This document shows positions 21,170 to 32,537 of a stretch of DNA of 64,000 nucleotides, one piece after another (position 1 is the stretch's first letter; each line of letters starts with the position of its first letter). Origin of the DNA: Uranotaenia lowii (Eukaryota > Arthropoda > Insecta > Diptera > Culicidae). Where the stretch lies: contig NC_073691.1 in the NCBI RefSeq assembly GCF_029784155.1, forward strand, positions 134,288,394-134,352,393, written 5' to 3'. The notes beneath the pieces were generated by a model. The model did no database searches, had not been told where the DNA came from, and was given only the letters and a program-made list of their open reading frames with translations. Both the position numbers and the translations under genes were made by a program.

Positions 21170-23136
21170 ATGCATGAATTTTGAAGTTAAAATGATTGGT
21201 TACAAATTCTGAACTTATTTTTTTACACTTCTTGAAATAAACCCATTCTTAAGGTAGGATTTCTGTGTGTCAAGATTTGAGTTTCAATACCAAAGGTTTA
21301 TTAAATCGCAACTCTAAACTTACAATAGAAAAATAACTTCCAATTCGTGAAGGTCATATAATGTCGTAAAATTAATCGTCTTTGGCTTAGAGTGATTTCG
21401 GAAAAACTTCCACCGGAGGCAAGCGAATTTTCTGATATGATTGTTTAATTTTACTTTTGAACACCATTTGGATTAAAAAAATTTCTGGATATTAAAGTAA
21501 ATTCATTTTTTGATCTGAAAATTTTACTTTAAAAAATCTCCACAAGAGGGGGGTGGGGGGAGGTTAAACAAAGAAACTATAGAAACCACAACATAGATTG
21601 TAATAAGTCGATCTAGAAAATATGCTCTTTTCACCTTGACACAAGATGCCAGATTCACCCCGATCAGACCTTTAGTTAAAAAATTTACATTGTATCGTTA
21701 TCTGAAAGCGATTCAAGTTCTAGTAGCTAAATAAAGTAAGACATTGTGGTGGAATAGAATATGTGATTTAACTATTGTTATTGTAAGAGTTTATTTAGTT
21801 ATGTACAAATATTGTTATTTTGTCATATGATTGGAATAAAACCATATTTAACATTTTTAAACCATTTCCTTCGTGAAAAATCACCTTATTTTTATGAAAA
21901 TGAATCGTAAAAGAATTCTATTATCACCTGTCGTTTAAAAAAAACTGAAAAATGGACAGATCGATCGAATTCAAGGATACTCATCTCACCCCGTGTGGTT
22001 ATCATGCTTTTAATCTCCCTTTTATAAACTATTCGATTTTTTTTTTATTTTACTAATTTTAAATTATTTTAATTTAAATTTTCAAATATTAAGTTTTATA
22101 ATTTTTTTTATAATTATTTAGATTAATTGATTTTTTTTAAATTATTAAATTAAAATTTTAAAATTTAAATGTTTATGTTTAAAATATTTTTATTTAAAAA
22201 ATGTATAAGTGCTACTAAAAGGTATGCGTTTGATTACTTTATGATTGACATTTTAAATTGAACTTATTTATTATCATATAAGTTTATTTCCCTAAAGCAT
22301 TTCATTATTAAAATTTGCATTGAAATGCTTCTTTTACCTCACTGGGTAAAATCATTTCATTTAAATTAACAAGTTAAGTAAAGAAAATCTATTTTCAACT
22401 GAACAAAAAAAACCGAATTTAATCAAGAATTTAAAACATTACTAAGTGTCTTTGCAATAAAAGCGCTTTGAGTTTTCCGTGCAACTATTCCACCCTCCAC
22501 CTGGTGAACACCAAGCACAAATTCAGGCATCAAAGGAACGATAAAACATAACTCCGATAATCGACTCCCGAATCGCTCTGTACCGATCGCACTCAGCAGT
22601 GATCTGCGACAACTTGTATTTTGAATGTCGCAGATCACCATTGAATGTATTCCCTGTCGATAAGATTTCGTTGCATTCGTCTGCCTGAGGGATACAGAAA
22701 GATAGATTCGTCGCAAGCATTCTGCTCTTGACTGAAAACTGTAACACGGAATTGTAGCAGGCGGGAGAATTACAACTTTGGCTTCGGAGGGGAATTCTCT
22801 CACATAACGATAAGGGGAAATGATCGAATTTCGGATCCTTGCCCTGACCCACCATTGCTACTGGAGCATCTCTTTTTCACACAGCTCAGAAAAACGCCAT
22901 CACCACTTTTAATTTTCTTCATTTTTCTTGGAAGGCTTTATTCATCCTCACAAACTAAATACTTTTATAAACCCACAATTGAAAGCGTTTATCAGCTGGT
23001 ATCTCAGATTAAGCTGTTTTCTGTAAAAGCGACTGTCACAATTTCACTTTGTATTTAATGACAATGCTGGAGAAAACCACACACGAATCACACAAAAAAA
23101 CTGAACCGTACCGTTTGGCTGCTCACCGGAGACCAG
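21170..23136. other. AT-rich non-coding stretch with one GC-richer block
   Basis: 21170-22420 is very AT-rich. 22420-22870 is richer in GC and holds two overlapping minus-strand frames (126 and 110 codons), neither similar to any protein I know. It also contains a perfect stem-loop at 22599-22638. Confidence 0.4.
22599..22638. repeat. Perfect 13-bp stem-loop
   Basis: GTGATCTGCGACA at 22599-22611 is exactly complementary to TGTCGCAGATCAC at 22626-22638, with a 14-base loop. It is far GC-richer than its surroundings. Confidence 0.6.
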
Positions 23137-23225
23137 GTTTTTCTTATGGACGAACTGCCTTCATAATATGGCAACCCTAACTTTAGTTTTATTCTATAAA
23201 ATAATTAAAGAAATAGATTTTTATA
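23137..23225 (-). repeat. Partial copy of the hairpin-element family
   Basis: Matches the reverse complement of about 9655-9748: GGTTTTTCTTATGGACGAAC, then CATAATATGGCAACCCTAAC and the AT-rich end. Only one arm end is present, so this is a single-arm relative or remnant of the foldback element. Confidence 0.65.
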
Positions 23226-23317
23226 AAACTTCAGCTTTGTCGTATGAAAGTTATCAGTTTCTAGCGTTTCCAATGAAATTAAACGAAACTGTTGTCAAAA
23301 AACAGAAATTTTGCCTA

Positions 23318-23510
23318 AAACAAAAATAGGCGCATTTAGCCCGCACGGTTTGAGGTTCGGCAATTATGACAGCAGTTATAATAAAATGATTACTCCAAAA
23401 CTGAAAGAGATTTCAACAAAAAAAACTTACTCCAATGTATAGAAAACAGATTTCTGCTCATGTGTATATAGTTTTTGTACACATATTCGATGTAATATTT
23501 GCATTCGCGT
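23318..23510 (+). repeat. Dispersed repeat A, copy 2
   Basis: Shares CTAAAACA, GCATTTAGCCCGC, GAGATTT(T/C)AACA and CTCATGTGTATATAGTTTT in the same order as 5018-5190, then runs into ATTCGATGTAATATTTG, which is also found at 29714-29730. Confidence 0.5.
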
Positions 23511-23857
23511 GTAATCGGCCGAACGGAGCGGTTCACTTCTTGTCGCTTGCTTTGAGTGTGGTTTAAGCGGTTTAAGTGTTCTAAAAAGATGTCGGTCCTG
23601 TGGTGTGTTGTTTTTTTTTTCTGTTTCCCGTCGCGATTTTCTCGTTGTTTTGGAGTGTGCCTGATTCATCTGTCCAGAAAAATCAGTGATTTGTGTTCAT
23701 TAACGCAACTAATGGATTTTGGAAGAAAAAAAATGGCAAATACGTCGAGTGTTCGGTGAAGGATGTGATTAACAGGCAGGCAATAAGGGTTTTCCCTCAA
23801 ATAAATGAATCTGTTAGCCGGTATTCCAAATAACGTTGCCGTTACCCAAAAAGTGTA
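23511..23857. other. Non-coding stretch
   Basis: Mixed composition, GC-richer at the left end. The only frame (23556-23759, +) is short and dominated by F, C and S. Nothing recognised. Confidence 0.35.
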
Positions 23858-24908
23858 TAGGGTTAGTTGCCCTACTTTGGACCCATTAAGCGGTGGTTTT
23901 TAAATTATCAAGGTTTTCTCACGAATGTACGGGAAATTTATATCCTTCAGGAAGTTCATTTACAAGTCATGATCTTATCTGCAAGTTTCAATGAAAATTT
24001 TCAACATGGGTTTCGCCATTATTGAGAGATTTGCAAAGATATGGATGATTTAAATTTCCAACTTTGAACCTACTGTTCCTATTTTGGTACTGGGCCGGTT
24101 CGTTTCATTGGACCTAGAACTAAAACTCCTATAAAAAGTTTGATTTTTCGAAAATAAATAAACAAATTTATTGAAAATGTAAACTTAAATCAATTACTAT
24201 CATAAAATAGTATTACAGCTTTTTAATATTTAAATAACTGAAATTTCTGTTATGAATATTACCAACACTTTTATTCCCCGTCAGCTCTATCAGCAAAACG
24301 ATAGCTGAAACTTGATTGTGTTTACTTACTTATAGTTTATTTTCGTAAATCTGGCAAAAATGTTGGAAATATTCAATATTGGTCCTGAATTATGTCCCAA
24401 TTAAAGATTCGCAAGATTGTTGATTTTTTGGTTTTGATACAAAGATTTGGTGATGTCAGGTCTAAACATGGAACATCAAAGTCGAAAGTTTCCTATATTT
24501 GGACCCTTTGCAAATTTTCTGAGTTTTCCATTGATTTCCATGATTTTTTTGAAAAATGGGTAATATGGTTCATATTCTTCACAGTGAAAGTAATTTCCCT
24601 TTAAATTTTTGCTTGGAAAGTAAAAAAATCGTGATTTTTCCTTAAACACTCCAATTTCTCAATACGCGCCCCACTAAATGAGCTGTCTGATTTACCACTG
24701 ATGAAGAGGTACATTTTTAAAAACGTTGAAAATTTTATCAGAAAGACTTTTAATGGCAAAAAACGGTATGGTAGGGTTCAGGAAGAATAAGAGTTCATCG
24801 TGTGCATAGGAATATCTTTATTTTATGCCAGCAAAATGAATTATTTTCAATTTTCGGCATTTTAGGACTAAAGTAGGCTCTAGGTCCAAAGTAGGAGCAC
24901 TCACCCTA
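23858..24908. mobile_element. TA-flanked non-autonomous element, ~1.05 kb
   Basis: The left end reads TAGGGTTAGTTGCCCTACTT and then TGGACC; the right end is the imperfect reverse complement, AGGTCCAAAGTAGGAGCAC followed by TCACCCTA. About 24 of 28 terminal bases match, and TA lies immediately outside both ends. This fits a Tc1/mariner-type element with TA target duplication. The interior has no recognisable transposase; the 70-codon frame at 24392-24604 is not similar to one. Confidence 0.55.
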
Positions 24909-24949
24909 TATAAATAGTTAAAATGGGAAACTCAGCTCTGGGAAAGATG

Positions 24950-25663
24950 CACTCAGAAAAATTCTATTATGTATGCCATAAGATTCTCCTATGAAGTGGC
25001 GCCATAAGAAAAATTAATGAAATTCATAAGATTGTCTTATGACGCGAATGAATTCTGAAGATGAACGCCTACTTCAATGAGAGGTTGTTGCTTTTCATAA
25101 GAGATTCTTATGGAAACAGTAAATCACTTTCTTAAGAAAAATTCTCGATATTTCATGCTGAAAACATTCACTTTATTGTTTGCCAAATTTGTTTAAAATT
25201 AAATCCTTCATGGTCGTCACCATCAGCAGCGCCTCAACAGACGGCTCCATCAAAGTTTTTTTTGCCGCATCTTAATCTTCGACCTTTCGTTTTTTGCCTA
25301 TCAGCTTGCTGAAAAGTAAACAAATAATGTATTTTGGTTTACTAATATATTCAACGTTCACACCAAAAACATCAAATCGAACTTACCATTCCGGAGATAA
25401 CAATAACATTTAACATTGAAGGAAAACTATAATAACTATGAACTGGCGATTGCTTCGTACTGTTAGATGATGAAAAAAAACTGATGCTATGAATGAATGT
25501 GTTCATCATTTTTTTCACAATGCCGTTTCTACTATTTTTCATAAGAACATCGTATGAAAATTGAAAGAATTTCATAAGACTCTTATGAAAAATTAGTTTG
25601 GACGCAAAAAAGTGGTTCATAAGATGTATCTTATGAAATTTATAATAAGATTTCCTCTGAGTG
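24950..25663. mobile_element. Non-autonomous element built around CATAAGA/TCTTATG palindromes
   Basis: The ends are inverted: CACTCAGAAAAATTCTATTA on the left, and the reverse complement of CACTCAGAGGAAATCTTATT on the right. Inside are six short palindromes of one design: 24977-24993 (imperfect), CATAAGATTGTCTTATG at 25025-25041, CATAAGAGATTCTTATG at 25096-25112, 25540-25556 (imperfect), CATAAGACTCTTATG at 25573-25587 and CATAAGATGTATCTTATG at 25618-25635. They cluster near both ends, as subterminal protein-binding sites do. No coding capacity and no clear target-site duplication. Confidence 0.55.
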
Positions 25664-28600
25664 TGTGAATGAAAAATTAAAAAGAAATATGGCTGCTTTC
25701 GAGCGAAGATTGCAACGCGATTGCATTTACATATTAGTGTGCGTGAAACCTGCTCGCTTGGGAATTTTGTATAGAATGGCACTCTGAGAGGAGGGGGCGT
25801 AAAAAACGTTACGAACGTTATGAAGCGTTATGATGATAGAAGACACGAGTGGTGCTGTCAGCTACTGCATGGTTGCTTTGATAGAAGAAGTTTGCTGCCT
25901 GCAGGTGCTTTATGGATTTATTGCATGATGAGTCTCTCGTGCCAAAGCTAAGTACAAAATGTTGAGCCGATGATAAATGCTTGTTGAAGCTGCTAATTAT
26001 TATGAACTAATTCATTCATAGTATTTTTTAATCATTAAGACTTTCAGCCCTTAATTCGTGTTTCTTTAAACATTGAATATAATTTTTTACATTTTATCTT
26101 CATATTTTTTCAGAATACTTTTCCAGATCATTCTTATTAAGCAGTTCAAATGCTGGCATCTCGAACTTCATTATATGGAGTTCAAAATCAATATTTTTTC
26201 GGTAAATCATAACTGCAAATATTTTGGTCTATTTATGTTGAAAATGTGCACCTTGAAACTTAATCAACAGATTTCTACTAATTAAATGGAATTTTTTTGT
26301 CAATGAAATATACTGCTAACTCCTGTTCTGTTATCGATTTTTTTTTGTGATTTAGTTGATTTGGCTAATTTTGGTAAATTGAACTATTTATCTATTTTCA
26401 GGTTGCTTTCGGTTATTTTAACAATCAATTGTTTTCAGGTTACAGTTGGAAAATATTGGGTTCAGAGATTTAACAAAATTATTAATATTTGCCACAACCA
26501 TCGTCGTAATTTTAAGGTGTATATAAACATGTATCGGTACGTAAAGGAGTAAATAACAGATACATAATGTAGTATTTGACGTTGCATAATGCTCAGTTTT
26601 TTCCAGAATCTGTAGATCGAATAGAAAGGACACAATATACAACGCTGCTCAATTTAAAGCACCCTTTTTCCTTTTTTAATCATTTCAGAACTTTTTTTTC
26701 AGCTTTAAACATTGATAAACACTATTTTCTTAAAATGACATGATTATGACACAATGCAAAAAATTTTATTCGATATTTCATTTAATAGAATTGGTAGTCT
26801 TGAATTTTGCTTTTTGTTTGAAAAGAGAAAACATGTTTATAGAAAATATTTTATTCCACAAACAATTGCATATTTTCATCGATTCATTAAATTCAAAATG
26901 TTTACTGCAATGAAAATGCTAAATTCACAGGCAAGCATATTAAAGATTTTGTTCAGAATCAAATCTTTTATTAAATCGCTCTTTTTATTCTTAGTTAATG
27001 CTTTCCAAACTGCTCGAAGTTTCCCATTGTCATAGAAGATTGTCCAATAATTGCAATTAGCTTAAACCAATAATGATTTAGGCATCATGAACGTTTCCTG
27101 AAATTAAACTGCTATTTGAATTCATTATTAACTTAATTTTAAATTTGCAGCCCTGGATAGCAGACATCGTCAATAATCATCAATATGCTCCAATTGTGAA
27201 TTATTTATTGCAATTATCTTACTAATTTAACTTCATCATTTTTTTTAAGTTTATAATGCACACGTATATTTTTATTCGTTTTAAAGCACTATTCCAGCTT
27301 CATTAGATAGGAGTGGTTTGGTGAATTCATGGATATTCAACGGAAACAAAAGTATTGTTAACAAATAACGAATACTGATGGAAATGCCAAAAATATTTCA
27401 ATATAATGTGATGCACATCATTCTTTTTTGTTTCAGTATCATTATAAATAAATAAATAAATAAATTTATTTTATTTAACCAGGTGTGATGAGCTGTTAGC
27501 TGTTAGCTGTTAGGACTTGAGCCAGAGCTTGCAAATGCTTTAACAATCAGGTTAAAACTAACTAAATAAAAAAAGGAATTTACAGTTTACTGCTTAATGC
27601 ATATTTTAGTTATCTTTCAACCATATAAAATATTATTTATTTTTATAATAAATATTTGAAATTGACAGTATCAATAGCACAAATAACAGTCAAGTGATCA
27701 AAATGAGGATTTGTCGTGTCCATCTGTTGAACTGAATGTTTGGAATATAGTATATCTTGTAGGTTACCGGTCGACATCTTTCATGAATTTTAACATTAGA
27801 AAACTTAATATATGTAATTCAAACTTTTTTTTCTGTTTTATTTATTTATAATCTCGTTTACTTCCAGCATCATAAAAGCCGCAATAAAAAAAAACTAATG
27901 TATTTTTTGTATCGTATACTTGTATTTGTATAATCATATATCATATTATTATTATTTCTTATATGACCACCACATTTTAAATGGAATAATTATCATACAA
28001 ACAATATATCAGTTAATCTGAAATCTTTGACTTTTTTCTCTTTAGGATTTTATAACTTCTCTCCGTTTTGACAATTAAGTCAAATATTCGTCTAATTTCA
28101 TCATACTTTCGTTATTGTATCTATTCCTTCAATTTGAAACATTCAACCGTAATAATAGCTGAATTTCACCATTCTTCTATATTATACATACTGTTCTCTA
28201 TTTCATAGCAAAAATTTTCGTCCAAAGTGGCCTCTATAGTACTTAAATAAAGCGATACATATGGCATTTTAGATTATATTCAATCGTATTTTATTGTATC
28301 GTATTGATTCCTCCAAGTTTTAATCATGCATATTGTTATTTTCAGTATTTCAAATCTTGAACTTTCAAAATTCATTTGCATCTATTCAATTTTTGTTTAT
28401 AAGTCGTGAAATTTCCAAATTCAAATCATCATAATTTGAATAAAATACTACTTTCGTTTTCAGATCGACCAAATAGATGAGCATCTTTCTTAATATATTT
28501 AGCTTATTATAATGCTACAGTACCAGATCCAAATTTTTTTAAATATTTTATCTTCAAAATTAACCATTGTTGTTTCAGATTAACCAGTCATATAACCTTG

Positions 28601-29259
28601 TTATTACACTGTAGATGTTGATAACCAGAAGTATTAACTCAAAAACATTTCTCATTCAAGAAGATGAACGTTATATGTAACCAAAATGCAAGGTCTGCTG
28701 TGGATCTGAAAGTAAACTTCATGTAATAGGTAGCTAATTTAGTTTTTTTTTCTAAATTTTATTATTTGATATATCAGGTGAAATTTAATAAATTTAATTG
28801 ATGATATACATCCTTTGCATCATATAAGCCCCTGCAAATAATTTTCAACTGACCTTAAGATTCTGAATTAATTCTTCATTTTACCCAATTTACAATTCCA
28901 TTGTCGGTTCAGCAGCATTTAAATATCACCCATTCGAAATTATTAATTCAAGCTAATCAGATCATAGTTTTAAAATATTTTTCTAATAATGTCAATATTA
29001 TTCTTTTGATTTATTTCCTTTAACAACACATTTCAATCTTGATAGTTAACATTTAACAGTTTTTCAGCATAATCAAAATCGCCAGGAATAACATCATATA
29101 TTAGATAACATTTTACATACATATATATATGTATTATATTTTATATTACATTGCCATATAATATTACATTATATTGAGATGTATTACATTATATCATATT
29201 ATATAATATATATTGTATTTAATTATATTAACTGTTCTATTATTCATAGTATCATTATT
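25664..29259. other. Long AT-rich non-coding stretch
   Basis: No protein-like frame. Contains an (AAAT)n microsatellite at about 27446-27466 and three copies of GCTGTTA at 27492-27513. At 29100-29230 there are degenerate ATAT/TATATTACAT repeats. Otherwise nothing recognised. Confidence 0.5.
27446..27466 (+). repeat. (AAAT)n microsatellite
   Basis: About five uninterrupted AAAT units. Confidence 0.8.
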
Positions 29260-29713
29260 ACAAATTTAAACAACTAGGGTAGGGGCATCTGGGTATCCTC
29301 GTTTTACAAAAGGAGCGGTTACCGTGTATGCTAGTTCCCGTTTCGAATACTGGACGTTCCTCAATTTATGCCAAGGGAATTTGGCATGGTTGAGGAAAAG
29401 AACGTGTTTGATTACTTTTTGTGAAATAAGGACGCACTCTTTTTTCGGAAGCCTTGGCGGCGGGATTATAATTTGAATGCTATCTAGGTTAGTCAACAAC
29501 ATGGTTATAGCTTCTCGAGACTTTTCCCCTTTTCACCCTGGATACCGTTAGTGCCTCTGCTTACGATTCCATTCCCTTAGAAGTCTCATTGAGTGGTTAT
29601 TATTGTGTTGCGTGGTAGCCAAGATGGACGTGTGGGTTATTTTTTTTTGCCACAACCGCGGCGCTGCCGTAAACCCAAGGTGGATACAATACATACATAC
29701 ATACATACATACA
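29260..29713 (+). other. Possible LINE 3' UTR ending in (CATA)n
   Basis: A GC-richer block in AT-rich DNA that ends in five to six CATA units at 29687-29713. Several insect LINEs end in such simple repeats, so this could be a 5'-truncated LINE end. No coding part is visible, and the assignment rests only on composition and the tail. Confidence 0.25.
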
Positions 29714-29775
29714 TATTCGATGTAATATTTGATTTAATCAGTATTCTGCTTGATAGGCGCATATAGCCCGCTTCT
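29714..29775 (+). repeat. Dispersed repeat A, partial copy 3
   Basis: Shows ATTCGATGTAATATTTG and then GGCGCATATAGCCCGC, the end and beginning blocks of repeat A in that order. The order suggests that the repeat occurs in tandem or as part of a larger unit. Confidence 0.4.
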
Positions 29776-30027
29776 CCTCTACAATTCCAAATGCAAAGCA
29801 TTCTCTCTCCACTGCAATCCCTCGGTCCCAACAATCTTCTGGCCGTATTTGGCCTCATGCCACTGCTCCAAGGACGTGCTGAAGTGGTATGCGGACAATA
29901 AGGTCAATTTCGTGCACACTTCAAAGCTCCGCCCCATCGAGAAGTACTGAGCGATTATGAAGAAGCACCTTCTTAAACGACCAAGGTAGTGAAGACAGTC
30001 GACTAACTGAAGAAAATATGGGTTCAC

Positions 30028-30040
30028 ATGCAAAAAATGT
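30028..30040 (+). repeat. Target-site duplication of the RTE fragment, left copy
   Basis: ATGCAAAAAATGT, repeated exactly at 30866-30878. Its ATG happens to open the reading frame of the inserted fragment. Confidence 0.8.
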
Positions 30041-30865
30041 TTCAACTGAACGACCTTGACCTGGCTGACGATATTGTTTTGCTCGCCCAAAAACAACCAG
30101 ATATGCAGAGCAAACTCGACGACCTCGCCGAAAGTTCCAAGGCAGCAGGTCTCAAAGTCAATGTCGGAAAGACCAAGTCGATGGAGATCAACAAAGGAAA
30201 TCCCTCCAGTTTCATGGTAGCTGGGCAACAAGTTGAGAAAGTGGAGTGCTTCCAGTATCTTGGTAGCCAGATAACGCCTGATGGTGGTACCAGAAAAGAC
30301 ATCGAAACACGGATCAGAAAGGCCCGATTTGCGTTTGCGAGTCTCCGAAACATCTGGCGGTCACGCCAGATCTCTCTACGAACAAAAATCCGAATCTTCA
30401 ACTCAAACGTCAAATCCGTATTGCTGTACGGGTGCGAAACTTGGTGCACATATGCGGTGACGACCCGAAAACTTCAAGTATTTGTAAACCGCTGCCTGCG
30501 AAATATCATCCGCGCTTGGTGGCCTGGCAACTGGATCTCGAATGAGGAACTACATCGCCGGTGTCATCAAAAGGCGCTAGAAATCGAGATTCGGGAACGT
30601 AAGTGGAGATGGATTGGGCACACGCTGCGAAGAGATGAAAACGAGATTTGCAGAGAGGCGCTAGATTGGAATCCAGAAGGTCATCGAAGAAGAGGCAGAC
30701 CCAGAAATTCGTGGCGGCGAAGCCCAGCCGCTGAAATCCGAACTGTCGACGAGAATCTTGACTGGGACCAGGTGAAGACGCTGGCTCCGGATCGTCAACA
30801 GTGGAGGTCTTTTACCACGGCCCTATGCACCGGAGGATCGGCGCGGGATCATTAAGTAAGTAAGT
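30041..30865 (+). pseudogene. RTE-like retrotransposon, 5'-truncated copy with open C-terminal frame
   Basis: The frame is open for 275 codons from the ATG at 30028 to the stop at 30853-30855. It starts within reverse transcriptase motif C, LADDIVLLAQ, and continues with KTKSMEINKGN, YLGSQITPDGG, LLYGCETWCTYA, NIIRAWWPGNWIS, RRRGRPRNSWRRSP and DENLDWDQVKTLAPDRQQW. The endonuclease and RT palm motifs A and B are missing, so it cannot encode an active enzyme. It ends ATTAAGTAAGTAAGT, the family's (TAAG)n tail, and exact 13-bp duplications flank it. This is typical of 5' truncation during target-primed reverse transcription. Its ATG belongs to the target, not to the element. Confidence 0.8.
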
Positions 30866-30878
30866 ATGCAAAAAATGT
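30866..30878 (+). repeat. Target-site duplication of the RTE fragment, right copy
   Basis: Identical to the left copy, directly after the (TAAG)n tail. Confidence 0.8.
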
Positions 30879-30932
30879 ATGACCGGGGTTAAGGCCAAAG
30901 TACGGGCATTTGCGTATGGACTGTAAATAAAA

Positions 30933-31372
30933 TACGAGTAGGGTAAATGTACGCGACCTTGGCACCTAAGGCATGGTTTACCCTTTTTTTAGACATTTCT
31001 ACCTTCCTGTTGAGTGCACCATATAACATTTTTGAATAATTTACTTGCTAACTTGCTTAGAGTTCGAAAAAATATGTTTTCTCTATGGAGTAAAAATGGT
31101 GGTAAAATGGTGCCTAATAGTTAGTTTTCAATCCCTGAAAATTTGATGGCAATCGGATGAAAACTCGAATTTGGCGAATCAATTTTGTGTGTGACAATTT
31201 CATCGTGGACACTATAACAAAAATGTTTCACATTGACTTTCAAAAAAGGATGTAGTTATTAAAAAAAATAAAATGTTCAGCACTAGATCTGGAATTTATG
31301 TCAATCTGATTTGATTTCATTTTATTTGTGTTAAGTTTTAGTTGATTTTAGCTTCTACGAATCTTTCAAGCA
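30933..31372. other. Non-coding stretch
   Basis: TAGGGTAAATGTACGCG near 30940 looks like a transposon terminus of the TAGGG type, but no partner end was found. Otherwise nothing recognised. Confidence 0.3.
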
Positions 31373-31374
31373 TA

Positions 31375-32535
31375 AAGGGTGATACAGTCAAAATTTTGTC
31401 AAGGGAAAACGCGTATAAATCGGTGAAATCGTTTATTTAAAAAATCAAATTAAATTTCTTTTTCAAGTTTAATTAGTACAAAATTCAGGAAAAATATTCA
31501 GTTAGGCTTCCGCTTTTCCAAATCCGAATTACCGGGCCTTGCGCTTAACCCCTGACATCAGATTTTGTACAGCCACCTTGTCCACCTTCTTCGCCGCAGA
31601 AAGCCAGTTTGCCTTGCACTGCTGCTCGTCCTTAGCAGTTTTTTTGGTCTTCTTTAGATTCCGCTTGACAATAGCCCAGTATTTCTCAATTGGGCGGAGC
31701 TTTGGCGTGTTGGGAGGGTTCTTGTCCTTGGGAACCACCTGCACGTTGTTGGCGGCGTACCACTCCATGGCCTTTTTACCGCAATGGCAAGATGCCAAAT
31801 CCGGCCAAAACAGTACGGAACAACCGTGTTTATTCAGGAAAGGCAGCACACGTTTATTCAAATACTCTTTCACGTAAATTTCTTGGTTGACAGTCCCGGA
31901 AGCTATGAAAATGCTGCTTTTCAAGCCACAGGTACAGATGGCTTGCAAAACCAGATATTTCTTCGCGAACTTTGACAGTTTCATGTGCTTGAAAATATCT
32001 GCTACCTTTCCCCTTCCTTTTGCCGTATAAAACTCCTGTCCCGGAAGCTGCTTGTAGTCGGCTTTGACGTAGGTTTCGTCGTCCATTACCACGCAGTCAA
32101 ACTTCGTCAGCATCGTCGTGTATAGCCCCCGGGATTGCGCTTTGGCCGTCGTATTTTGTTTATCATCGTAATTTGGAGTCACTACCTTCTTGTAAGTCGA
32201 TAGTCCGGCTCGTTAATTGGCTCGATACACGGATGTAGACGATACACCCAGCTTTTTTGCGGCATCTCGGAGAGAGAGGTTAGTGTTTCGCTTGAAACTA
32301 CCGGCAACTCTCTTTGTCGTCTCAGCGGCTTCCGGTTTTCGATTTCCCCCCGATCCAGACATTACAAACATTACATACACTTTAATTACATTTGTTACGG
32401 TTGATTTGGCAACTTCTGGCGATTTTGCCAGCTTTGCGTGCGAGTAGTAAATAAGGGGTGTTCAGGTTTTTTAAATGCATAATTGAAAGAAATACGTCAA
32501 ATTTATATAGACCAAATTTTGACCGTATCACCCTT
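31375..32535 (-). mobile_element. ITmD37E-type Tc1/mariner element, copy 3, with both ends
   Basis: The ends are AAGGGTGATACAGTCAAAAT on the left and the reverse complement of AAGGGTGATACGGTCAAAAT on the right, with TA directly outside (31373-31374 and 32536-32537), the target preference of Tc1/mariner. The 1161-bp length is a little below what a complete transposase gene would need, in agreement with a deletion in the coding region. The transposase lies on the minus strand. Confidence 0.85.
31529..32362 (-). pseudogene. ITmD37E-type transposase, frameshifted and internally deleted
   Basis: The first 49 codons from the ATG at 32362 encode MSGSGGNRKPEAAETTKR and LSLRDAAKKLGVSSTSVYRA, a helix-turn-helix, then stop at 32213-32215. 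The frame resumes just after (AGLSTYKKVVTPNYDDKQN) and stays open to 31529, but the second DNA-binding segment is missing. The catalytic core is well kept: Asp in VVMDDETYVK, Asp in LFWPDLASCHC and Glu in LRPIEKYW. I count 37 residues between the second Asp and the Glu, the spacing that names the ITmD37E group. Known members cut and paste DNA at TA sites. This copy could not make a full protein, but the catalytic triad is complete. Confidence 0.85.
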
Positions 32536-32537
32536 TA

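Larger units (their letters stand above)
29816..30932 (+). pseudogene. ITmD37E-type transposase relic, copy 2, split by an RTE insertion
   Basis: The left part (to 30040) translates to FWPYLASCHCSKDVLKWYAD and then LRPIEKY, the second and third catalytic blocks of the same transposase as the copy at 31529-32362. The second catalytic Asp is replaced by Tyr (WPYLASCH against WPDLASCH), and several residues are missing before PIE, so the enzyme would be dead even if intact. The right part (30879-30932) reads GVKAKVRAFAYGL and a stop, a plausible transposase C-terminus. Between them sits the RTE-like fragment with its 13-bp duplication. The N-terminal half is absent. Confidence 0.6.

Noticed and set aside
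22423..22855. Overlapping minus-strand frames of 126 and 110 codons
   Set aside because: Two frames overlap in a GC-richer patch, neither shows a domain, splice context or known similarity.
29100..29230. ATAT-rich repeats as a regulatory or origin region
   Set aside because: Low-complexity TATAT/ATTACAT of a kind expected in AT-rich insect DNA; no further signal.
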